Of a DNA stretch of 64,000 nucleotides, positions 11,243 through 25,600 are shown piece by piece (positions within the stretch are counted from its first letter, which is position 1; each line of letters opens with the position of its first letter). The stretch comes from Dipteris shenzhenensis (lineage: Eukaryota; Polypodiophyta; Polypodiopsida; Gleicheniales), in assembly GCA_047967505.1 (NCBI GenBank), contig CM106539.1. One strand, given 5' to 3'. The notes under the pieces are model-generated. The model ran no database searches, was not told the origin of the DNA, and saw only the letters and a program-made list of their open reading frames with translations. The position numbers and the translations under genes are program-made.

Positions 11243-11562
11243 ATGAATACTTCTCTACCACTGGGTGTAATCATAGGAATCTCTATTGGTATTGCAATTG
11301 GAGTATTATTGGCTGGCTGCCTTCTTCTGTGCTTTAAAGTGAAAAGAGAGCACAATGAGCTTCAGGTTGCTAGTGAACAAAGGGGTTTGACACTACCTAT
11401 ACGGGTGAATGGCATTGATGCGAGTTCAGTCTTATCAGATACGACAACTGATCGTGATTCTCCTCCTTCGGGCAAGGAACATGGACTCCTTTCGTCATGG
11501 TTTGGAGGAGGCGAGAAGAATTCAGTTCTTTCACATTCTGGACTCCCAAGTTATCCTTATAG
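11243..11562 (+). CDS. CRLK1: CRLK1-type gene, exon 1 (membrane anchor and linker)
   Basis: Encodes residues 1-106 and two bases of codon 107. It holds the single membrane segment ([18 protein letters not shown]) followed by a positively charged stop-transfer stretch (KVKREH), then a Ser-rich linker with [12 protein letters not shown] and a SYPYR end that corresponds to the YKDLQKAT junction of CRLK proteins. The donor is AG|GTGAGT at 11563, phase 2. Confidence 0.85.
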
Positions 11563-14500
11563 GTGAGTTTCATATAAGGCATTCCTATAAGCATTTCCGA
11601 TTTTAGTGCGCTTTTTTAATTTGTGGGGAAAGATTGGATAAAAAGGCAGAGAAGGCAATGAGCATTGAGTTCTTTTGCAAGTCTTGGATTGCAGCAGTAC
11701 TTTTGTGTAATAGAGTTAAAATTTAACATACAAAGTCATATTCGAACTAAAAAGAAAAGTAAAAACTTATTTATCTCTTTTACTCTTAGGTTTGCTTCAT
11801 GTCTTTTGTTCTTTCCTTGTCTGGTTTTCTCCCTTCTTTTTTCTTGTGCACCTTTATAAAATCTAATTTCTAAGATTGGATATATTCTGGTCTTATGAGG
11901 AAATGCATATAGAGCCACATTTGAACTATTTACTTATCACAACGTACCTTTTGTGTGTACCTCAACTTCCACAACCCTTCCATCATTTAAAAACAGCCAA
12001 ATATCTATCAAACATGAGAATGCATGCCCAGGCTGCTCAAATCGTGGGAAGAATGAATCTAAAGTGGATAGCTAAGGGGCAAGTAGGCAGAGCCGTATAG
12101 ACCAGAGCACGATGTCATAAAAGGCTAGCAGCAAATAACCTAGTTGGGGGAGAATAAAGCCAATCAAAACCTTGAGCACATTGAAAGAAAACTGAAGTGG
12201 ACACATGTCTAGAATGAAGCGTCCTTCACAGGTAGGATAGGTGCACGCACACGCGCGTACACACATGCCAACGCTGGATCCAATGGAAGCGTACAAATGA
12301 GTGTGCAATAACTAACTGCAAACACACAATGAACCTCAAACATATAGCAATCCCTAGCTGAGGAGGTGAGGAGAAGCTTCCATGGAAGCTTGCTTGTGAC
12401 TTCTTACAGAAGCTAGGGCTTCAGCCCTATCATATGTGGCCACTCACACAGTGTGCCCAATCAAAGTGCATCAAACACATGCCATAGATGTAGTATTTGC
12501 ATCTGCTGCCCTAGAGTGATTGACATGTTGAGTGCATGCTTGTGTGACACATGGCAAGGCCGTATGAGATAGACCATTGGATTGGATTCTTCATCTACGA
12601 TGGATGTATGTGGAAGCTTGCAGATCATGTGGCCCCTTAAAGAGCTCTAACCCTTGTCCATGACATAACATCATATAACATCATGGATGTCCTAACAACA
12701 AAAATATTGATTTGTATGATTGGATATATTCTAGTCTTACAAGGGTATATATATGGATGTCCTAACATAGGATTAAAGCTCTTCCTACCACTCTTTTTGA
12801 CCTTTAATTAATCCTAAACCAAAATTACCCAGGGTAATTTAGTGAACTAACAGCTCCTCACTTTTTCCATCAATCCTTTTTTATAAATAATGGATCAGGC
12901 TTCATGCCCATAAAGGTGGGAAACTTCTCTTGGTTAATCAAGGCAAGAGGTTTGTTTAGGATATCGGCTACCTGATCTTGTCTTGACAATAGATAAACTC
13001 AATTTCATTGCTCAGTATCTTTTCACATATAAAGTAATGTGCACCTTAATGTGCTTTGTCCGATCATGAAATATAGGATTCTTGGCCACGGTCGATAATG
13101 GAATTGTATCTTTTTGATAAGTCCAATATCGTTTAAGATCTTCTTGAATGAGATAGCCTCATGAGCTGCGTTAGTGGATGCTCTATAATATATATTCAGC
13201 TACAATGGAGGAATGCCAAAGTACTTTTCTTTTTTTTGCCCCACCATATCAAGTCAGATCCAATGTGGTGGCAATATCCAAAAGCAGCCCTTGTATTATC
13301 TAAGCACCGTGCCCTATCACCAAAGCTATACAAGTTGGTCATGGTGTAGATATTGGGTTATCGGTCGATAATGGAGTTGTATCTCGATGGAGTTTCTAAA
13401 CCATGGATTTTGGGTAGAGTAGGATAGAGAGTGGAGCTAGTCGTGGATAGTACAAGAAAGCTGACTTGCTATTAAGAAATGGCAAAAGGTTTCGAAGTAC
13501 AACGCCTAAATGAGGTTATATATCTCTAACATAAAGACCTAACCCTAGCAGTGGGGAAACTCTTCTAATTGAACATAAAAAATGCCCCAAGGGGTGTTCA
13601 CACCACACTACTCATTGCCCAATATCCAACAATCAATAGCATGATCATCATGTGGCTGCACATGGGCGGCTATGAGCTGCTACAAGCATTTGGAGTCAGA
13701 TTCTGCGAAGTGTTGTATGAAGCTTGAAGGGAAGTACGGCATCAAATACATCAGAGGCTTCAGCAGATGGCTGTTTTTTGCAGTCCAGCCAAGGTAAAGT
13801 AACATTCTCAGCAACAACATCTCTGCTGATGATAACCTTGGAACTGTGCTAGGCTGATACAACCAATGTCCTTTGCTCTGTGAGCTGTAGGCAATGAAAT
13901 TGCATTTGATGGCCTTATCCTCTAGCTTATGCCTCAGCTGAGATGGAACATGTGCATATGCCAAGGACCCAAACCCCGCCTGTTGGAAATCACAGGCTTC
14001 CGGCCAGTCCATGCTTCATAGGAGTAATGGTCTTCAATGCCCGTGTGGGTACTCTATGGAGTACATAGTTGATGGCATCCAACCAGAATTTATTTGGCAA
14101 AGACTTGCCCTTAAGCATGCATCTACCCTTTTCCATTTGTCAAATTTGTATGCTCGGCAAGCCTGTTCTGTTGGCGGAGTGTATGGCATTGTGTATCGAT
14201 GAATTATGCCCCGGGTTGCTAAAAAATCAAAAAATACTCACCCCCCCTGTCAGTGTGGAGAGTCAAAAGTTTGTTCCCACTTCCATTCTCAGCCATGCAC
14301 GAAAGCGCTTGCAACAAGAGAAGACATTTGACTTGGCCTTCATGCCATAAGCCCAAGTGAATCCGGTGAAGTCATCCATAAAAAATGGAGAAGTATAAGT
14401 CACTCCCTAGTGATGCTGTCCACATCGGTCCACATACATCACTATGCATGAGATGCAACTTCTTGGATGCACCAACGGTCCCATTGGAAAATGAGAACCG

Positions 14501-17500
14501 ATGCATTTTGCCCAATAAGAGCCCTCACAGACATGTTTGGCAGGTGCATGCATGGGTGGGAGGTCTACCACCATATCCTTGGAATGCATTTTCACCAGAC
14601 TCTTGCAATTCAGATGCCCCAATCTCTCATGCCACAAATGTGAATATGAAATGACAGATCGAGAGACCAAATTTGCTTCAATAGCTGGCTGTTTTTCATA
14701 GGCATCAAGATGGTACAGCCCACTGGAAAGTGACCCAGTAAGTACAATGCAGTCATCATACCGGTTGTCATACACCGCACAATGATAACCATAAAAAAGA
14801 ATCCTGAAGCCATTTAGGGAGATAGCTGAGATAGAAATCAGATTCTTTTTTATAACTGGAGCATAAAGCAGTTCGAGAAGTGAGACTGTATCCCCTGAGA
14901 CAAAAGTGACCTCAACCTGGCCAATCCTCTTCATGGAATAGGATGCATTATTAGCACAAGTGACAGTGCCACCATGAGGAGCAGCCCCCAAGGATTGAAA
15001 GAGAGGTTTGCAGGAATTGATATGCCTAGATGCACCACTGTCAAAATACCAATCTGAATTAGAGTCTGAAACAAATAAGGCTAAAGCATGCTTCTCTGGA
15101 TGGTATTGACATGTCACAACAAATGCCCACTCATCATGAGCCATGTTTGCTGCTGCATGATTAGTTTAGGGGCAGCAGGAGCAGTTGTGACAGCAAGACC
15201 TTTATGCTGTTTTTTCTGTTATGAAGCAATGCGCTTGCGACATTGTGAGATGTCATGACGGGGCTTCCTGCAATAATTACTGTGCTTTGATTTTTTCTTC
15301 CCATAAGAAGTAGATGAGTGCCAAAAGGTTTGGGCTTGCTGAAATTCTTGCCCCTTTACCTTTGCCTTTGTGATGCAGCAAAAGCTTGATTTGCATGAAT
15401 GGAGGCAGCTTGATTGGAGCGGCTATGCTCCTGCTGCAGTAGTAGGGCAACAAGGTGATTGAAGCTATAGTGGTTGGAGTCACCCATGGCCACCAGCCTT
15501 AGTGTCCTAGCGAATCCCTGGTATGAGTCAAGCAGCCGATCAAGTGTGGTAGACACTACTTGTGAATCTGGCACAATCTCATCAACATTGATGATCTGCT
15601 CTCTAAAATCCTTAATGTTGGTGAGATAGACATCCATGCTGTCCCCTTTGTTCATCTTAACATTATCCAGCTGCTTGCGTAAATAGGCAATACGGGTCTC
15701 ATTGCGAATCCGATAAAGACTAGCCAACGTATCCCATGCATTCTTGGTTGTCTTGTAAGACCGAACATGAGTTATAACCTCCCTCTTGCTAGTCATAGCA
15801 ATCACTGCATGTGCCTGTGCATCTTTGAAACCGGCCTTCAGAAAACCAAAGGGTAGTGAACCTCTACTAAGCTGTCAAGTGCCTTAAAAATAGCCACAAT
15901 GCAAGCTTCAATAACTTCAATCTCTTAACAACACTTAGAAATAAACTCCAACAACAATTATGGGGAGGCTAGAATGCCCCTGCTCAGTGAAAACAGTACA
16001 CAATACACCCACTGACCCCAAATGCCTTGGCGCCCCTTTTGGTATTTATTTAATGCTTCTGAAGAAAAATGCTATACACCAGGGGCTCACCCTTGTAATG
16101 TTCCTCTCTGCAAATCCTCTGATTATCTTCTCGGCATCTATTCCACAGTGCACCACTAGAATCCAACTGGCAAGGCAATCTTAGGCATCCACTTCTGACT
16201 TGACCCAACTGAAAGGCATCCAAGCATCCTCCAAACCACTAGCAAATGATGCCTAAGCAGCCGCAAGGCTTTCATATGCAACACACTAGCCCTCTGGCCT
16301 TTCCCTAGGTACACCCTTTGCTTTTGAGTGCTTGCTTAAGCTTGTGGGGACCAAAACAGGGATTTCAAACAGAAGAAATACATTGTAGATAACTTCAAAA
16401 TAAGAAATGACAATCAAATGGAAGACAATAACCAAATACCCACTCTTCGTGGCAGAGGGGTGAGCTTTGTCCTCGCACCTATCCCTTGTCCAAGCTCCCA
16501 GCAGGGTGTAGTTGTCTTCCAGCCTCCAGGAGAAGAAAGAGAACAGATAGAAGATGGAAGGAGGGCAAGAAAAGAGCTGAAGAGGCTATGGTCCACAGAT
16601 CTGCCCCGAAGCATCTGCCTCTGGATCCGTGCCAAAAAAATCTACCTTGAGAGCGTGCTAGCCTCCAAATGCTTGCCAAAAACTCCTCGAAGTGTGTGCT
16701 TGTCTTGAAACACGGGCTAGAAGTCTGTACAGCAAAATCAGGTGTCCATATAGCTACAACAGAAAAAGAGCCTCAAAAAACATGCCAGTAATTCATACAC
16801 TGTACGGATTGCCTCGACCTGCGTGCAGGATTAGAACTAGGAGCTAAAGTAGCAAGAAGTGTGTGTAGGAGCAGCAAATGCTGGTAGGGAGAGCAAGAAC
16901 ATGCAACGAAATCAGCTTCTAGAGCACTGTAGACTGAGGATGCTCCAGGAGGGCGAGGGAGAGAGATGGTAGGTTGGGGGAAGCACATGCATATGCATGC
17001 ATGCCACTTGGCCCTTCATTAAAGTCCTAACCACCACACCAAGGACAACGTTGGTTGTCCTTGGGCCCAACTTTAGAACCCCTCTAAGATGCCTTTGGCT
17101 TGCCTAGTGGGTGCAGTTAGAAATTGCCCCTAGGGACTTCTAGGAAGTCTGCACTTTCTCTAGCCAGTCCCTCACGGCCAAACCATTACTTGACGTAACC
17201 ACGGTTAACCTGGGGTTGAGTTACAACAAACTATAAATCACTTTTCACGTCCCCGTGACATCTTTGATCCCGACAGATCTGTTTGGGTGTTGGAGGGTCT
17301 ACGATAGGCACTATGGGAGTAGTGGTAGGTGAACTAGAAGTTGCAGAAGTAGCTGTAGAGGCAGGAAGTGCCTGTTGTGCAAAGACAAGTCTAGTCTCTG
17401 ATCCATTTACAATACCCCAAAAGTTATGGGATACCAACAAGTGGCGCACCAAGTATGATAACATGGGGTAGTTGGTACCATCAAGTTTGTCTTCATGGGA

Positions 17501-19619
17501 AAGCATTCCAAGAGACTGATGGTGAGCCATTGCAAAAGAGAATCCCCAAATGACCTGCAAATGTCAAAGCCTCAAGGCTATCATTACAAAGAGCTGGCTG
17601 CTCAAAGTATCTGACTCCTGGCTGCAAATGCCAGATAAGAATTAACAGCAATATCTGCAAATGTGAATGCCAAAAGTGGCTGTGAGCAAAATGCACAATC
17701 TGTCCTCAAAATCCACTGCAAGAATCTGTCCAAAAAACGTTGGCTTGCAAAAGGCTGTCTTACAAAAGTGACCAGCCCAAATGAAAGGGCGAATACCCGC
17801 AAATCTGTCCAAAGCAAATCTGAGTACAATGCGCCCACAAATAGTAGCTAAATGTCCCGGCAAAGCAACTTCCGGGGCACGAGAGCCAAGTGGAGTGCAC
17901 GGGAGGCAAAAGCCCCAAATTCTGAAGGCAAAGTACCCAAATCAAAGGACAAATGCAAAATCAAACCCAAATTTGGCTGTATCATGCAAAAGTCACTGCA
18001 AGTAACATCAAATCTCCAAAGCTCCAATTTTTGAGAGGGAAAGTATGCAAAAAAGAGGGCAAATTGGTAAAAGCCCTAAAATAAGCTATAATTTTGCAAA
18101 CATGACCAAATCTGCTACAATTTCTTGCCAATGTCACTTAAAAACTCTAAATTTCAGATCAAACCTTTCAAATGTCACTGCAATGAATGCAAATGTGGCA
18201 AAATAACCTGCAAATCTGAAAATATCCTGCAATCTGCCAGCAATAGACCCCAATTCCGAAGTGGAATGGAGTCAAAAGAGTGCAAATACTGCAAAATCCC
18301 CAAAATGTGACCAAGAGGAGCAAATGTCACGGAAAAATCTGCAAATGTGACACAAAAGCCCCAATTTCTAGAGCAAAGTCACCTCAACAACACTGCAAAA
18401 GCTCAAAAGCCTCAAAGTACACGCTGAAATCTGCAAAAGCACTTCTGCAACAGCAAATGGTGGCTGAACCGGAAGAAAAACAGGCTGTTTGGAGCTCTAC
18501 AGAGGTCCAAATTCACAAAAAACTGTACGGATAGGTATCCAGAGGCTGTACAGATTATGTACAGTTCAAAGCGCAGATTTCGTACAATTGTAAAGACATG
18601 TGTGGACATCTATACGGACAGCAGCGGAATGGTGTCATTTTTGCAGAAACAAGTCAAAAACTGCGGACAAATTCGAAACCACACCTGAAAATGTCAAAAA
18701 AAAGTTCTCCGGACTGTTACTCTTTCCTGCAGTCAAGGCTGCTGCAAAGTTGTTCCAACGCCAAGGAAAGTCAAAGTAGATGTTGGGTGAATGTTTGGAG
18801 CAGGTTGAAATGCAAGCTAGGTTTAAAAACGAGTTGTAATTAGCAAAAACGAGCTGCTGAAATGCAAAAACAAGCTTGCACTGTTGGCTGGAAGCTGAGC
18901 TGAACTGAAAGGCCATACCAGGGCTAAGTGCTAACAATCTACTCCATCCAATCTCCTATTTTATTTCTCTGTACCACTCTTCTTATCACTCATTATTATT
19001 CTAGTGCTGCTCCATGGGACTGCAATTCTCAACACCTCCCCTTGGTGCCAACACGACTACTGCAAGGTGGTCGGATGTGCAATTACAATTTATAAATTTC
19101 ATCTTGACTCTTCCTTTCTCTACTTACGTGTTCAAGCAACTTTTTCCTTGTAGCTACTTTGACTCTTTACCTTGAGTGCATCATATGGCTCATAGGTTGG
19201 AATACAACACTTTTTGTAGAGATGAAAGAGGTGAAACATAGAATAGCATCTTTCTTCTTTCTTCATTTGCTAAAGTAAGGTGATGAGGTATATGAGTCTT
19301 TGTGTCTGCTGTTCATGTCGTAGTCGTCGTTGTTGAACTTTGCTTATGCATCGCTCTAGGTTGATATGTGCTTGTCCAACGTGTTCTTCCTTGTAGTGCT
19401 CTTGTTAGTTGCTGTAGCCGCTGTTGGTCGGCGGTTGCTTTGTATGTTGTTGCTTGTGTGTTGAATGCTGCTTGCTGTAGACGTCCGACGTCAATGCTGG
19501 CCTTGCTTTGCTTGTATATGTTTCCATTTGGTCGTAGCTAGGTTTTTTGCTATGTAGTTAATGTCTTGAAGTCTTGGCTGACCCGCGTCTTGTGTAAAGA
19601 GTAAAAGCTCATTATGCCC

Positions 19620-19650
<31 letters not shown>

Positions 19651-22600
19651 CCCCCTTCCCCCCAAGGGGGGAAAAAAAAAAGAGTAGAAAAAAAGATTCT
19701 CTCTAAGAACTTGTGTCACAGATTCTCACCTTAAATCTCTCAAATCTCAATGGAAGAATCTCTCACTAAAGATGATGAATGTGCCAAATTTTTTCCCTCT
19801 ATGCAAAGATTAAGACAAACACTTCTAAAACAAACCTAGGCTAGGCTAAACTTGTTCAAGAATGTGAGATCGTGCTAAGCCTAGTGCACACAAGATGAGT
19901 GTAAGAAGTAGGGAGGCTCAAACTCCATGAGAGAGAGACAAGATGGGCACACTCAATCCATTGTATTCCAATGTTCAAGCATATTGTTTAATAGCCTCAA
20001 GGGCTTATCTACAATCCTCACTTAGGTCCACATGTCATCACCACATTCTTGCAATCTACTCCACCAGTCTCCTACTTTCTTTCTTTATACCACTCTTCTT
20101 ATCACTCATATCATTTTAGTGCTCCATGGCACCACAATTCTCAACGTAGACCTTAAAGGAGCAAGGTTTGCTGCAGAAGAACATAAACTTACTACACTTC
20201 CAAGGCTGAAAAGGGATTACTACCATCGTCATGTAGAATAACAACTTCTTTACCTTAATAAAACCTTTCATCTTCAAAAGAGCATGATAATTATACTTAC
20301 CTTCACCTTCAGAGTGGCTTTGCATCGTGTCACCCTCTTGCTTGGCTGCGTTGTCCTCGATCATGTATACTTTTGCAGTTGGAGTCCCCTTTCTTTCTGG
20401 ACATTTAGTCGCTATATGTCCCACCTTGTTGCACTTGTAACATCGTATTTCTTTCTTCTTGAAGTTTCTGCCATTGGTCTTTGGTGGAGAATCCATTCTC
20501 AGTGGCACAAAACCAGGTTTAGATTTGAAGAAAGATTTTTTTATTAAACTTTCTCTTTTTATGGAAGGGCAGGGATTGGTTTGAACTCTTCCCTTCTTTT
20601 GGCATTCTATTCGTCCTCTCATAATCTATGGCAAGTGAAATGGCAAAATTTAGTGAACAGGGATGGAATATATTGATCTCAGCTCTCAATTGGATTTTAA
20701 ACGTGTAGGCCATCTTCTTTCGGTCGTATTGATGCCCTATGGGTCCTGGTATGTGCCTTGTAGGCATAGTTATAGGCACTTCAGTGTTCTAGTGCCTTTT
20801 ATGCCACATAGGATACTTAGTCGTGTGTGACATCTAGGACACTTAGTCCTAGGGTCTCTTTCATGTACTTTGTACTTGCTTTCTTTTCAACATTCTAGGG
20901 AGACAGCTTTTGCTTGCAGTGTCCTTGTACTTTGCTTCTCTCTGCACATTGACCCTATAGTGGTATCAGAGCAGGACAATCTTCTTTGAGCCTACAGCCT
21001 GTGCTCCCTATTCGTATCTGTGCAGCTCTGAGGCGTCTGTATTGTGCCTTCTGTACCAAGCGCGCGTCATCTGCAAGGGCTTGCGTTGCGCCAGTCACAC
21101 GTCTGTACAACGTTGTACCAGCGTCGTACACCTGCCTGTACACAATGCCTTGAGCTTGTGAACTTGCACTGCCTATCTTTTCCTGCATGCGTGGAGCTAC
21201 CGTACATCTGCGTCACGACCAGCTGTACAACGTACGGTAGTACCTGTGCATACGTTGTACCTGCAAGTGTCATTCTTCCGTACAGGTGCCACACGAGCGA
21301 CCAAGCAGTCGTCTGTTGTCCTGTCTGTATGTACATACCTCCGTGTACTTGCGCGCTCCGTATAATTGCATCAAACGTACTCCTTTTTAAAAGGTTCTTT
21401 ACATTTGCAGATTGCATATGGGGCATTTTGTTTTTGCAAACATTGCAATCAATTTGCAGAATCTACACCAAAATTTGGGGCTTTTGCAGACAAATTGGAA
21501 TTCTTGCAACATTTGGGGCTTTCATTGAATTTGCCCTCTTCTGGTTGCAATTTCCCTCAAGAAATTGGGGCTTTTGCATTTGGGCTACGATTTCGCAAGA
21601 GAAAAGGTATTTGGCAGATTTGTAGGCAAATTGCACGATACTTTCAGATTTGTAGTGAATTTGGCAATAAATTGCAGGCCATTTGATCACATTTGCAAAT
21701 TACAGCTTAATTTGGGGCTTTTCCAGATTTGGACAGCAAGTCCTTTTTTTTTTTTTGCAGTTGCAAGCCTCGAGGCTATCTTTTGGGTCACTTTGCCAGT
21801 GCATTTTTGACTTGTCCTATTTGCGATGGTTGGCAACAATCATGATTTATTTGGCATTCTTCATGAAGATGATAAGTTGGATGGCACCAACTATCCGATG
21901 TGGTCTTATCTCATGAAACATATTCTTGTTGCAAGACATTTTTGGAACATTGTTTCTGGGATTGATATGAGCCCAGCCAATGCTGCAGTAGCTGCCCCTA
22001 ATGCTGGTCCCTCTGCAGAGGGGACTCCTCCTGATGCTTTATCCTCTAGCACCCCTGTTGCTGCTCCTCCAACTCAAGAACAAACAAGATGGGATGCAAG
22101 AGATGCAAATACACATTCCTGTATTGCTTTATCATACAAGGGAATCATTATTCCACACATCCGGTCATGCAGAACAACAAAGGATGCTTGGGACAAATTG
22201 GCTTCTCTTTATCAAATTCGCAATGAGGCACGTGTTGCATATTTAAGAAGGCAATGGCAGGAAGTTAGCATGAATGAAGGTTACTCTATGGATGCATACT
22301 TGACAAAGGTCAAGGACCTCATGGAACAACTTGCCAATATTGATGAGGTGGTGCCAAATTCTCAGCTTGTCAGTACCAGATTGAATGGGCTGCCAGATAC
22401 ATACCAAGAGTTTGCTACAACCCTTCGACTAGTGGCCATGGGTAATCCAGACCACTACTCCTTTGATCAATTAGTCACTTTGCTTTTGCAGGAAGAGCAA
22501 AGTCGTGCTAATAGGCAAGCTACTGTTCCTGATCATGCATTTGCTTCACAGCAGACAGGAAAAGGCAAGGCTTCCAAGCCTATGGGCAAGCCTAAATATG

Positions 22601-25600
22601 TGCCTAACAGTGGCAATTCCTCCAATGTATCTCAAAATACAGCAGATAAGTCAAAGAAGAAAAGATGCAACTATTGTCGCAAGCCAGGGCATGAAATTTC
22701 AGAATGCAGGAAGCGCATTGCTTCGGAGAAAAAGAAAGCAGGATTGACAGTAAATGCCTCACATGCAATTGAATCCCATGAGTGAGCAGATGCCTCACAT
22801 GCACATGCTCTCGGGCATGGGCTGTCCATTGCTCCTTTGATCCCTCCAAAGTTGATGCATTCTTTACTGTTAATGATGCTCAGTCTTGGTATTTTGATAG
22901 TGGTGCTTTCAAGCACGTCACCTTTTGCAGACAGTTGTTTCATTCCTTAGCTAATGCACCTCGAGGGGGGACTGTCACATGTGCTAATAATGTTTCCTAT
23001 GCTGTAAAAGGAATTGGAGATGTGCAGCTCACATCCATTTCAAGCCATCTTGTCACTTTGGCAAATGTTCTTTTTGTGCCTGGAATTGAAGTCAACTTGA
23101 TTTCAATTTCAGCAATTGCCACTTCAGGTTTTAGAGTGATTTTTGATGGATACATATGCCTAGTATATGATCTTCGTGATGACAATGCCATAGTTCTCAC
23201 TGGCACTTTGAAAAGGGGGCTTTATCACCTTGATTATCACTCAGCTGCACTTTCTATTGAAGCATTTGGTATTTCAGTTTCACAGCTTGCTGAAACTCAT
23301 CTTTGGCATGAGAGAATGTGTCATCTTAATTATAGAGCTCTTGCCAAGTTACATTCACAGGGCATAGCAAATGATGTACCTCAAACTCACACAGTTTCCA
23401 AACATGTGTGTGAGGGTTGTCTTTTGGGTAAGATACATCGGTTTCCTTTTAAAAAGATTGTCCGAAATTCTCACAAAGGAAATTGCAGCTAGTACACAGT
23501 GATGTCTGTGGCCCAATGAGGACAAATGCCATTGGAGGGTATAAATATTTCATGACTCTAATTGATGACTTCACAAGATATTGCTGGGTATATGCTTTAA
23601 AAGCCAAATTTGAAGTGTTCTCATGCTTTCAGAAATGGCTGAATATGGTTGAGAATGAATCAGGATGCAAGCTTGTCACCCTAATACAGTTGGGGGGGAG
23701 AGTATATGTCAAAGGAGTTTGATGCATTTTTGGCTTCACAGGGCATTGTTCACTGATGCACTACTCCTTACACTCCTCAGCATAATCATGCTCCTGAAAG
23801 AAAGAACAGGTCCACTATCGAGATGGCCAGATGCATGCTTAAGGCCAAGTCCTTGCCCAATAAATTTTAGCTTGATGTAGTGATGTGTGTCAACTATGTG
23901 CTGAATAGATCACCTACAAGGGCATTGAGGACTGTTACACCTTATGAAGCATGGAAAGGCAGGAAGCCTTCACTTTCACACATGAGAGTTTTTGGGTCTC
24001 TTGCATATGTTCATGTACCATCTCAGCTGAGACATAAGCTTGATGATAAAGCAATCAAATGCATATTTATTGGTTACAACCAGGAGAGTAGAGGGTATCG
24101 GTTGTACCAACCAAATGATCGGAAGATTATTATCAGTAGAGATGTAATCTTTGTTGAACATTCAGCTTCTCCTCTTGTGGACTGCAAAGCTAAGCTAGAA
24201 GTTGACATGTTTGATGCCTTTGACTCTTGGTTACCTCTTCTTTCCTCAGAGGGGGACTTTGACCAGCAACATGAGCCTCCTGTAGGCCCTCCAACAAGCA
24301 ATGCTCAGTCAGTACTCCATGTTGATTTGTAGGTTCCTCTTCCAGCACAAAATGATCCCACTATTCATGGTGCAGTGATTGAAGAAAGAGCTATCAATAG
24401 ACAGCAAAGGCAAGTTCCCAGATGGCTTCTTGACACATTGAGGGACAACAAACAAGATCAACCTCTTGCTGCTCGGACAAGCTCAGGGAATAGACATATG
24501 CATGGTCACTTTCTTGAGTTTGCACTCCTTGCTACAGCTTGCAATGAAGAGCCTTTGTGCCATAAACATGCTTTTGACAGCAAAGAGTGGATGGATGCAA
24601 TGAGAGCTGAGCTACAATCTATTGCCAAAAATGACACATGGGAATTGGTAGATCTTCCTCCCGGGAAGAATGCCATTGGTACACGGTGGGTCTACAAATT
24701 GAAAAGGAAATCTGATGGCGGCATAGATCGGTTCAAAGCCCGCCTTGTTGCAAAAGGATATGCTAAAAAACAAGGCATTGATTTTGAGGAGACCTTTGCT
24801 CCCACTTCCAGGATTACCACCATCAGATGTGTCATTGCCATCGCAGCCCACTGGCATTTTCAGGTGCATCAGCTTGACATTGTCAGGTGCATCAGCTTGA
24901 CATCAAAACTGCCTTTCTTCATGGCTTTGAGGTTGTTGGATCTTAAAACAAGGTATGCCGGTTGCGTAAAGCCCTTTATGGATTGAAGCAGGCACCCAGG
25001 GCATGGTATGCCAAATTCATGCACACTTACTGTCTCTTGGTTTTCAGAACAGTTCTACAGAGCCCACTCTTTATGCCCGTGGGAGTGGTTCTGATTTTTT
25101 GATGCTGATTTTATATGTGGATGACATGCTGATTACTGGCCCCGATATTCAGCATATTCCAGATTTTAAGGCTGATTTGCAGCAGTCATTTGAAATGTCA
25201 GATCATTGTCATGCATGCTTACACGGATAGTGACTAGGCAGGTTGTTCTGACACTAGAGTGTCCCACACTGGTAATTGTTTTTTGCTTGGTAACTCATGC
25301 ATCTCTTGGCTCAGCAAAAAGCAACGTACAGTTGCCACTTCCAGCTGTGAGGCTGAGTACAGGGCAGCCTCCACTGCTACAATTGAGTGTGTCTGGTTTC
25401 GATAGTTACTTGCAGATCTTGATATGTCAAGCATCCTCCACTACTCTCTACAGTGACAGCCAGCGTGCTTTGGCTATTGTGCGTAATCCAGTCTTTCATG
25501 CGCGTACCAAGCACATTGAGGTTCACTATCGTTATGTTCGAGAGCGCTTGTCAGTGGGAGACATAGAGTTATTCTACATTCCGACTGAGGACAACTTAGC

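Larger units (their letters stand above)
13680..18932 (-). mobile_element. Degenerate Ty1/copia element with 5' LTR remnant, gag and pol 5' half
   Basis: On the minus strand the order is: a 26-bp LTR start at 18932-18907 identical to the LTR at 3130, a long leader, gag (17530-17268 and 15819-15190), a DSGAS protease motif, pre-integrase and integrase to 13680. RT, RNase H and the 3' LTR are missing. The first 26 bases of the LTR match, then the sequence diverges, so the 5' LTR is internally deleted. The element inserted into the LTR at 18933-19034. It lies in intron 1, opposite to the gene. A 1.43-kb insertion splits its gag. Confidence 0.85.

Noticed and set aside
20955-21426. Cys-rich ORFs on both strands after the copia primer-binding site
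   Set aside because: They lie in the untranslated leader and have no domain; GTAC-rich wording explains them.
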